A DNA stretch of 13,832 bases from GSA-30 sp036568765 (GTDB taxonomy: Bacteria > Pseudomonadota > Gammaproteobacteria > Xanthomonadales > Rhodanobacteraceae). The stretch is taken from contig NZ_DATCRY010000156.1 in the NCBI RefSeq assembly GCF_036568765.1, positions 1-13,832 on the forward strand, given 5' to 3'. Numbering within the stretch: position 1 is the stretch's first letter; each line of letters opens with the position of its first letter. This document shows, piece after piece, positions 7,340-12,282 of the stretch. A program made the position numbers and the translations under genes. The notes under the pieces are model-generated. The model was not told the origin of the DNA. It did no database searches and saw only the letters and a list, made by a program, of their open reading frames with translations.

Positions 7340-8041
7340 ATGTCCCGAATTACGCTCGCCTTGCTCTCGCTGCTGCTGCCCCTTGGCGTAGCCGCCCAAG
7401 CGGCCAAGCAAGCCGCCCCGGATGCCCAGCCTCACCCGCAAGTGGTGCTGCACACCTCGCAGGGTGACGTGACGCTGGAGCTCTATCCGGACAAGGCCCC
7501 CAAGAGCGTCGCCAATTTCCTGCAGTATGTGCGCGACGGCTTCTACAACGGCACCGTGCTTCACCGGGCCATTCCGGGGTATCTGGTGCAAGGCGGCCTG
7601 TATACCCGTGACCTGCAGCCGAAGCGCACCCGCTCGGCCATTCCCAGCGAAGCCGATAACGGCCTGTCGAATCTGCGCGGCACCGTGGCGGTAGCACGTG
7701 GCGCCGATCCGAATTCGGGCACCGCGCAATTTTTCTTCAACCTCGTCGATAACCGCCGTCTGGACTACGCGGGTAACCAAAGCGGCTTGACCTGGGGTTA
7801 CGCGGTCTTCGGCAAGGTGATCAAGGGCATGGACGTAGTCGACAAGATCGCCGCTCTGCCTACCCGTGGCCTGGGACCGTTTGCCAGCGATGTGCCCAAT
7901 CCGCTGGTCGTCATCGACGGTGCAAATGTCGTCGGCGAAGAGGCGCCGGCGGCTGCGGCAACAGCCACCGCGCCCGCTGCCGCCGCCCCCGCGCCGGCAG
8001 CGACACCACCGGCAAAGAAAGCCGCCAAATCCAAGGGTTGA
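7340..8041 (+). CDS. Secreted cyclophilin-type peptidylprolyl isomerase (PpiA-like)
   Basis: This cyclophilin catalyses cis-trans isomerisation of Xaa-Pro bonds, probably in the periplasm. ATG 7340 gives a classic signal peptide (MSRITLALLSLLLPLGVAAQA). ATG 7316 in the same frame would add 8 residues; a possible -10 TATCAT at 7304-7309 would put the transcription start near 7316 and so favours 7340. The cyclophilin domain (about 35-200) follows E. coli PpiA closely: VTLELYPDKAPKSVANFLQYV, FYNGTVLHRAIPGYLVQGG with the catalytic Arg, EADNGLSNLRGTVAVAR, the substrate-pocket segment AQFFFNL, and GYAVFGKVIKGMDVVDKI. Unusually, it ends in a tail of about 35 residues rich in Ala and Pro and finishing with several Lys, which looks disordered. 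lpxH starts 7 bases after the stop, so the two are probably cotranscribed. Confidence 0.93.
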   Translation: MSRITLALLSLLLPLGVAAQAAKQAAPDAQPHPQVVLHTSQGDVTLELYPDKAPKSVANFLQYVRDGFYNGTVLHRAIPGYLVQGGLYTRDLQPKRTRSAIPSEADNGLSNLRGTVAVARGADPNSGTAQFFFNLVDNRRLDYAGNQSGLTWGYAVFGKVIKGMDVVDKIAALPTRGLGPFASDVPNPLVVIDGANVVGEEAPAAAATATAPAAAAPAPAATPPAKKAAKSKG

Positions 8042-8048
8042 CGATCGC

Positions 8049-8774
8049 ATGAGCACACTGTTCATCGCCGATCTCCACCTGGACGCGACCCGTCCGCACA
8101 TCACCGAGTTGTTCGAGCGGTATCTGACCGGCGACGAGGCGCGTCAGGCCGACGCGCTCTACATCCTGGGCGACCTGGTCGAGGCCTGGATCGGCGACGA
8201 CGATGACGCGGAGCTACCGCGACGGATCGCTCAAGCCACGCGCACCCTCAGCGACAGTGGAGTACCGGTGTACTTCATGGTGGGCAACCGCGATTTCCTG
8301 CTGGGCGAGGACTTTGCCCGACGCGCCGGCTTGCGCTTGCTCGACGATGGCACGGTGCACGACCTGTATGGACGCCCCACGCTGCTGATGCACGGCGACG
8401 TGCTATGCACCGACGACCTCGCTTATCAGACCGTACGCAAGCAGGTGCGCACTGCCGAGTGGAAGGCCAATATCTTGGCAATGCCGCTGGAGGCACGCCG
8501 GGCGTTCGCTGCCAAGGCGCGCGAGGACAGCCGTGCGCATACGGGCAGCACCATGGAAACCATCATGGACGTCAATGCCGACGCGGTGGCCGGGACCATG
8601 CGCGTGGCAGGCGTCGATCGGCTGATCCATGGCCACACCCATCGCCCTGCCATCCACCGTTTCGCGCTTGATGGGCGACCGGCAGAGCGCATCGTGCTCG
8701 GCGACTGGTACGAGCACGGCTCGGTGCTGCGCGTAGACAGGAATGTTTCGGAACTGCGCGGGCTCGATGCCTGA
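8049..8774 (+). CDS. lpxH: UDP-2,3-diacylglucosamine diphosphatase LpxH
   Basis: LpxH hydrolyses UDP-2,3-diacylglucosamine to lipid X and UMP, the fourth step of lipid A synthesis, at the inner face of the inner membrane. The 241 residues match E. coli LpxH (240). The metallophosphoesterase metal-binding motifs are complete: D8-x-H10 in FIADLHLD, GDLVEAWIGDD around residue 42, GNRDFLLG, LMHGDVLCTDD, and the late IHGHTHRP. The C-terminal VLGDWYEHGSVLRVD is typical. ATG 8049 starts exactly at the conserved STLFIADLHL; the ribosome-binding site is poor, which fits translational coupling to the cyclophilin gene 7 bases upstream. Confidence 0.96.
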   Translation: MSTLFIADLHLDATRPHITELFERYLTGDEARQADALYILGDLVEAWIGDDDDAELPRRIAQATRTLSDSGVPVYFMVGNRDFLLGEDFARRAGLRLLDDGTVHDLYGRPTLLMHGDVLCTDDLAYQTVRKQVRTAEWKANILAMPLEARRAFAAKAREDSRAHTGSTMETIMDVNADAVAGTMRVAGVDRLIHGHTHRPAIHRFALDGRPAERIVLGDWYEHGSVLRVDRNVSELRGLDA

Positions 8775-8776
8775 CA

Positions 8777-8791
8777 GAGCCGCTACGGCTC
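8777..8791. other. Small perfect hairpin between convergent lpxH and deaminase genes
   Basis: GAGCCG (8777-8782) and CGGCTC (8786-8791) form a perfect 6-base stem around a CTA loop. The loop is the TAG stop codon of the minus-strand deaminase gene. The gap between the two stop codons is only 8 bases. The hairpin could act for both transcripts, but there is no U-tract on either side, so factor-independent termination is unlikely. Confidence 0.4.
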
Positions 8792-9241
8792 ACCGATATC
8801 TTCATTCCACAGCTCGGGACGTTCGGCAATGAACCGGCGCATCATCTCGATGCAACGGGGATCGTTCACCACCTCGAGCTCGACGCCTTTGCCGCGAAGC
8901 CAGTCTTCCTCGCCACGAAAGGTGACGTTTTCACCGATCACTACGCGCCCGATACCGTAAAGCGCGATCGCACCACTGCACATCGAGCACGGTGACAAGG
9001 TCGTGTAGATGGTCGATTCGCGATAGACCCGCGCCGGATGGCGCCCAGCCTGTTCCAGCGCGTCCATCTCGCCATGAAGGATGGGACTACCCTTCTGCAC
9101 GCGACGGTTGTGACCACGACCGATGATCCGTCCATCATGGACGAGGACCGAACCGATCGGTATGCCGCCCTCGGCCAGCCCAAGTTCCGCTTCGGCGATG
9201 GCTTCAAGCAGAAATGCATCCGTCACGCGCGTACCTCGCAT
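8783..9241 (-). CDS. Cytosine deaminase-like zinc deaminase (yeast FCY1 type)
   Basis: This is a cytidine/deoxycytidylate deaminase-fold enzyme of 152 residues. It carries HGE in ILHGEMDALEQAGR (zinc-ligand His and proton-shuttling Glu) and CSMC in TLSPCSMCSGAIALYGI (the two Cys ligands). From family memory, the whole chain resembles yeast cytosine deaminase FCY1: GGIPIGSVLV, GRGHNRRVQKGS, VVIGENVTF, and a C-terminus WNEDIGE matching WFEDIGE, including the Trp and Asp that close the cytosine pocket. The likely reaction is therefore cytosine to uracil plus ammonia in pyrimidine salvage. TadA and guanine deaminase lack this ending. ATG at 9241 is chosen because AGGG lies 8 bases upstream; a GTG at 9226 also has GAGG upstream. 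It converges with lpxH. Confidence 0.88.
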   Translation of the reverse strand: MRGTRVTDAFLLEAIAEAELGLAEGGIPIGSVLVHDGRIIGRGHNRRVQKGSPILHGEMDALEQAGRHPARVYRESTIYTTLSPCSMCSGAIALYGIGRVVIGENVTFRGEEDWLRGKGVELEVVNDPRCIEMMRRFIAERPELWNEDIGEP

Positions 9242-9289
9242 CTTGTATGCCCTAAAACACACATCCCATCGGGCAGGGTCAGGGCGGGC

Positions 9290-9318
9290 ACTATGGACAA
9301 ATCGGTTCCTTCGATCAA
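9290..9318 (-). promoter_or_regulatory. Possible sigma-70 promoter of the deaminase gene
   Basis: Read on the minus strand, TTGATC (9318-9313) and CATAGT (9295-9290) are separated by 17 bases. Each matches the -35 and -10 consensus at 4 of 6 positions. The predicted transcript start near 9283 gives a leader of about 40 bases before ATG 9241. Only visual pattern matching supports this. Confidence 0.38.
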
Positions 9319-9413
9319 GTCAGACGGACAACCTCTGCTTGCCCGAAACGCTCCATCAAAAAGACCAGGGCGATGACTAAACTGTTCTGCACCATTTTAT
9401 GGGGGCCTGGAGC

Positions 9414-9986
9414 ATGAACGCGGGAGTTCGTCGGCTATTTTTTTGCTCCCTGTTGATTGCGTGCCTGCCATTGCAAGCCGCATCGACAGCACCGTTGGCC
9501 GGATTCCACACGGTATCGCTGCACAACGGGTTCAACCGCATTCGCCTGGCAGATCGCCCGGCCACCGTCGCTTACGCCTGGCGTGAAAACTACAACGCCC
9601 ACGGATTCTCCCTGGCTTCGATCTATCTGGACGATGCCGATGCGACCGGCAAAACCTCCCTGCTTCTTGTGCCGGCGTTTGGCGATAACCATGACCCGAA
9701 CAAGGAACAATTCGAGTTCGCCAGGAGCGGCGGCGCCGACTGTCTGCTGCGCGACTTCCGCCTGTTGACCGCCGGCGACAAGGCATTGCTGGTGATCGCA
9801 ATGCGCGAACCGGGAACAAGCTACACCGACGCGGAGGCTGTCCACTTCGATGTCTATAGTCTGCGACGCAACGATGAAGGAATACCGGGCAGACCGCATT
9901 TCTATTTTTCTCTGGATCGCCGTATCGAAGCCTCCCGTCCCTACTGCGATGTCGGCGAGGCGTTGAAAGAGGAGCTGAAACTCTAG
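9414..9986 (+). CDS. Secreted protein of unknown function, possibly CarG-like
   Basis: This protein of 190 residues starts with a clear signal peptide (MNAGVRRLFFCSLLIACLPLQAAS), so it is probably periplasmic. The mature part is not low-complexity and looks beta-rich. It contains NGFNRIRLADRP, RENYNAHGFSLASIYL, a central GGADCLLRDFRLL, and a final Cys in RPYCDVGE, so the two mature Cys could form a disulfide. From memory, the ENYNAHGF and GGADCLLRDFRL segments recall the CarG family of carbapenem self-resistance proteins. That is a resemblance, not a verified hit, and no carbapenem synthesis gene is visible here. ATG 9414 has GGGGG 8 bases upstream; ATG 9399 is an in-frame alternative that would add 5 residues. 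It is transcribed divergently from the deaminase. Confidence 0.75.
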   Translation: MNAGVRRLFFCSLLIACLPLQAASTAPLAGFHTVSLHNGFNRIRLADRPATVAYAWRENYNAHGFSLASIYLDDADATGKTSLLLVPAFGDNHDPNKEQFEFARSGGADCLLRDFRLLTAGDKALLVIAMREPGTSYTDAEAVHFDVYSLRRNDEGIPGRPHFYFSLDRRIEASRPYCDVGEALKEELKL

Positions 9987-10041
9987 CCATTGCTCCCGAA
10001 GACTGTTGCCAGCACCCCCTCGGGACTGTTTACCGTCCCTG

Positions 10042-10066
10042 GGAACAGCCGCTAGGATGAACCGTC
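10042..10066 (+). promoter_or_regulatory. Possible ECF-sigma-type promoter before the low-complexity gene
   Basis: GGAAC at 10042-10046 is followed 16 bases later by CGTC at 10063-10066. GGAAC-N16-CGTC is the general shape of promoters used by many extracytoplasmic-function sigma factors. Transcription would start near 10073, about 60 bases before ATG 10136. A sigma-70 reading with TAGGAT as -10 (about 10053) lacks a good -35. A short motif such as this can arise by chance, and no sigma-factor gene is in the window. Confidence 0.22.
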
Positions 10067-10135
10067 AGCCGTCCGATTCGCCCAGCCGCTTCACGCGGGC
10101 GCGTATCCACTCAGGCAAGTACTCAGGGGCTATCC

Positions 10136-11443
10136 ATGCATTCCGGAAACAACGGTCGAGGCGGCTCGGGCGGCGGTTCGGGATCGTCCGGTTCAGGCAG
10201 CGGCTTCCGCCCCGTGGAATTCACCAACCAACCGCCGGCAGGCGTGCACCGGCCGGTGGCGCTACGCCCGACAGCGGTGCGTCCAACAGCCGCCGGCGCC
10301 GCGGGTGCTCCCGTGAGATTGCCGCCATTTTCCAGCTTGATCGGAGGCGCATCCGCATCTGGCGCTACGAGCGGCGCCCCGCACAATGGTCCATTGCCTT
10401 CGATCCACAGCCTGCTTGGCACGGCAAGCGCCAGCGGCGCTGCTCATCTAGCCCCCATGCCGGTCACCGGGGGCAGTCACACCCCGCCGTCGACCGCAGC
10501 GGCCGGGGCCGGGGCCGGAGCGATGGCGCCCGGCCCGTTCATGGGGCCAACCGGACAGCTGCGCGCACATTCGCCAGGTGGCACCCTGTACGAACGTAAT
10601 CCATCGCCTAGCGGGCGAAGGGCGTCACGCCGACACGCTGCCGGCTACGACAACCCCGCGCACTCGCACGGCAACATGCTGCCGATCTGGGCGGCGCATG
10701 CACTCAGCCCCATTCCGGAAGGAAGCGTTACACAACAGCGCCGACATCTCATGCGATCGGAACGCCACTTCAGCACGCAAAGCCCGGGCGGAACGCGTAC
10801 CGAAGATATCCAAGGCCACAGCCAAGGCGTGCTCGGTCATCTCCCGGACGCCTCTTCGCACTGGAACAGCGTCGGCCACCGGCAGACACGCCTGGAAAAC
10901 CAGCAGCATAATCGGGAGACTTCGACCTATCACGGCATCGAGAGTAGCGAGCGCTCGGCAGCAAGCGGCCATCTTGCCGCCGGTTATCTGTCGCCGACGC
11001 CGTACCGCGGCAGCCATCCAAGCCATTGGCGCGCCGACTTGGCGCGTCCGGACGTCCCATGGTCGACCTGGACACCCGTGGCGGCGTCTGCCAGCACAAG
11101 CGCCGTTCGGGCACAGACGGTACTGGGCAGCATCCCAGGCGCGGGGCACGCCTCCGGAGCTGCGCCAACCGCATCGGGCGCCGGCGGGTCTGGCTTTGGC
11201 ACGTTACCCCACCCCGGTTTCGGAGGTTCGCATCCGGGGGCCGGCTTCGGACACGGCGGTGGCGGCGGCGGGGCTGCACCGGTTCATGCAACATTCCCGG
11301 CATTGCCCAGCGCGGCGCGGCCAGGAGGGGCATCTGTCGGAACGACAACCTCATCGAGTCATGGCGCCGCTGGTGCCGGCGGTGGTGCCGCGCCGAACAG
11401 CGATTCGAGAAAGCGGCCGCGCAGCCCATCGAACCACTTCTGA
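10136..11443 (+). CDS. Unrecognised Gly/Ser/Ala/Pro-rich low-complexity protein with basic C-terminus
   Basis: I do not recognise this 435-residue protein. ATG 10136 has an excellent ribosome-binding site (AGGGG, 6-base spacing), so it is probably a real gene. Residues 3-23 are almost only Gly and Ser. Residues 62-77 and 87-102 form a tandem repeat of period 25 (LPPFSSLIGGASASGA and LPSIHSLLGTASASGA, 11 of 16 identical), and SPGGT occurs twice. A less biased, polar, His/Arg/Gln-rich middle (about 165-300) is followed by a Gly-rich stretch (about 345-385, with GHGGGGGGAAP). The chain ends in RKRPRSPSNHF, where 425-429 are basic. There is no transmembrane segment or standard signal peptide, and no Cys. 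Codon choice is less G/C-biased than in its core neighbours. It could be a disordered secreted effector, a nucleic-acid-binding or surface protein, or a fast-evolving orphan. Confidence 0.68.
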   Translation: MHSGNNGRGGSGGGSGSSGSGSGFRPVEFTNQPPAGVHRPVALRPTAVRPTAAGAAGAPVRLPPFSSLIGGASASGATSGAPHNGPLPSIHSLLGTASASGAAHLAPMPVTGGSHTPPSTAAAGAGAGAMAPGPFMGPTGQLRAHSPGGTLYERNPSPSGRRASRRHAAGYDNPAHSHGNMLPIWAAHALSPIPEGSVTQQRRHLMRSERHFSTQSPGGTRTEDIQGHSQGVLGHLPDASSHWNSVGHRQTRLENQQHNRETSTYHGIESSERSAASGHLAAGYLSPTPYRGSHPSHWRADLARPDVPWSTWTPVAASASTSAVRAQTVLGSIPGAGHASGAAPTASGAGGSGFGTLPHPGFGGSHPGAGFGHGGGGGGAAPVHATFPALPSAARPGGASVGTTTSSSHGAAGAGGGAAPNSDSRKRPRSPSNHF

Positions 11444-11621
11444 TGGCGATACAACCGCAAGGGCTGGCACGACAATGGCCGATGCAATGGCAAGTACGTG
11501 TAACGATGCTTCGCCGATCGACGACACGAACATCACTGACACAACACATAAGCGTGCGTGCCCGTCTTCAACACAGTGGGCGCAACGATCCGTCATCGCG
11601 CCTCTTTGAATTTCAGGCAAC
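11444..11621. other. Gap between the low-complexity gene and the tRNA-Ser terminator
   Basis: I see no convincing feature here. A plus-strand frame begins at an ATG overlapping the preceding stop (TGATG, 11441-11445) and runs 69 codons. It reads straight through the tRNA terminator to 11652 and has no recognisable content, so it is left out. Confidence 0.4.
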
Positions 11622-11648
11622 AAAAAACCCCGACGAATCAGGGCTTTT
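11622..11648 (-). terminator. Rho-independent terminator of tRNA-Ser with UUCG tetraloop
   Basis: On the minus strand AAAAGCCCTGA pairs with TCGGGGTTTTT around a TTCG loop. This is an 11-pair stem with two G-U pairs and the extra-stable UUCG tetraloop, ending in six U. It begins 6 bases after the CCA end of the tRNA. In the plus direction the hairpin has mismatches and only four T, so termination of the low-complexity gene's transcript is possible but weaker. Confidence 0.88.
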
Positions 11649-11654
11649 GTAATC

Positions 11655-11747
11655 TGGCGGAGAGAGAGGGATTCGAACCCTCGATAAGGCTTTTGACCCT
11701 ATACTCCCTTAGCAGGGGAGCCCCTTCGGCCTCTCGGGCATCTCTCC
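11655..11747 (-). tRNA. tRNA-Ser (anticodon GCU)
   Basis: This complete class II tRNA has the acceptor stem GGAGAGA/TCTCTCC, discriminator G and an encoded CCA (11657-11655). The D arm is GCCC/GGGC. The anticodon arm is CTCCC-CTGCTAA-GGGAG, with anticodon GCT at 11713-11711 on the minus strand. The long serine variable arm and the T arm GAGGG-TTCGAAT-CCCTC complete it. It reads AGC and AGU codons. It lies just downstream of csrA, as in many gammaproteobacteria, but the tRNA-Arg that follows it in E. coli is absent: the terminator comes at once. Confidence 0.97.
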
Positions 11748-11777
11748 ATTTTGTCCCGCATCTCTGCGGAGCCGGCA

Positions 11778-11807
11778 AGGATACTAAACCGGCACACCAG
11801 AGGTAAA
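11778..11807 (-). promoter_or_regulatory. Promoter of tRNA-Ser
   Basis: On the minus strand TTTACC (11807-11802) and TATCCT (11783-11778) are 18 bases apart. The predicted start lies near 11771, about 24 bases before the mature 5' end. Between the -10 and the start is a G/C-rich discriminator (TGCCGGC), the hallmark of stable-RNA promoters under stringent control. A GCCGG/CCGGC inverted repeat (11771-11793) brackets the -10. Confidence 0.48.
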
Positions 11808-11820
11808 GCCTCAGTCAATG

Positions 11821-12027
11821 TCAGCGGTCGCCTGCTTCACTCGAAGAACCACCTTCCGGATCGTTTTCGTTCTTGATCCGCTGGTAAATTTCTTCGCGAT
11901 GTACGGCTACGTTCTTGGGCGCATTGATGCCGATTCGCACCTGGTTGCCCTTCACGCCCAACACGGTAACGGTCACCTCGTCACCGATCATCAAGGTTTC
12001 GCCGACCCGACGGGTCAGAATCAACAT
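11821..12027 (-). CDS. csrA: Carbon storage regulator CsrA
   Basis: CsrA is a small homodimeric RNA-binding protein that binds GGA motifs in mRNA leaders to control translation and decay, linking metabolism, motility and virulence. The 68 residues begin with MLILTRRVGETLMIGDEVTVTVLGVKGNQVRIGINAPKNV up to the family's conserved core; R44 in the VHREEIYQRI segment is the RNA-contacting Arg. The tail after residue 55 is variable and acidic. ATG 12027 is certain: it is the family start, with GGAG 8 bases upstream. The GGA in this ribosome-binding site could serve autoregulation. It lies downstream of alaS and upstream of tRNA-Ser, a conserved gammaproteobacterial order. Confidence 0.96.
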   Translation of the reverse strand: MLILTRRVGETLMIGDEVTVTVLGVKGNQVRIGINAPKNVAVHREEIYQRIKNENDPEGGSSSEAGDR

Positions 12028-12218
12028 GTTTGCCACTCCATGAATGCTATGGTCACAGGCCAGCCACCTGCGATGCCTCACCCCTGAGCATCACCGCTGG
12101 TAGTTCGACGATTACGTCCGTCGAAGGCCACTGCCTTCCCCGGCGCATCAGGCGGCGCGCTCCGGGAAACGCTTCGCCTCACTGGCCCCTCGCTACCGAT
12201 GGGGCCAACATTCAAACG
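12028..12218 (-). promoter_or_regulatory. Long structured leader of csrA
   Basis: If transcription starts near 12212, csrA has an untranslated leader of about 185 bases containing three strong hairpins. The first, 12207-12183, pairs TGGCCCC with GGGGCCA plus an inner TCG/CGA around a GTAG loop. The second, 12125-12104, is TTCGACG/CGTCGAA with an 8-base loop. The third, 12092-12072, is a bulged stem with a GGGG loop. GGA triplets, the core of CsrA sites, occur in the leader, including at the edge of the second hairpin loop (ACGGACG) and in the ribosome-binding site (ATGGAGT). No U-tract follows any of them. Translational self-control is plausible but unproven. Confidence 0.45.
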
Positions 12219-12248
12219 ATACTAGCCGAGCCTAAGTGCCCGTGGCAA
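12219..12248 (-). promoter_or_regulatory. Possible csrA promoter
   Basis: On the minus strand TTGCCA (12248-12243, 5 of 6 to the -35 consensus) and TAGTAT (12224-12219, 4 of 6 to the -10) are 18 bases apart. It lies in the alaS-csrA gap, about 35 bases after the alaS stop. Since alaS has no evident terminator, csrA may also be read from alaS transcripts. Confidence 0.48.
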
Positions 12249-12282
12249 TGCGTACGGGTCGGTGTAAACCAGCCGTTCACGC

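Noticed and set aside
7046..8104. 352-codon minus-strand frame across ppx end, the gap and the cyclophilin gene
   Set aside because: Antisense to two well-supported genes and without family-like motifs.
10042..10070. Type III regulon hrp box before the low-complexity gene
   Set aside because: GGAAC is present but the required CCAC element at the right spacing is not.
10578..11609. 343-codon open frame on the plus strand overlapping the low-complexity gene
   Set aside because: Its composition (Arg, Ala, Thr, Ser throughout) is typical of a shadow frame in GC-rich DNA, it has no ribosome-binding site, and the 10136 frame has an excellent one.
11442..11652. 69-codon frame starting at the TGATG overlap with the low-complexity gene
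   Set aside because: It reads through the tRNA terminator hairpin and has no recognisable content; the overlap could be chance.
9263..11654. Attachment-site repeat of the tRNA-Ser 3' end
   Set aside because: Only a 7-base chance match (GATTCGA near 11402) was found, which is too short for an att site. No integrase is present.
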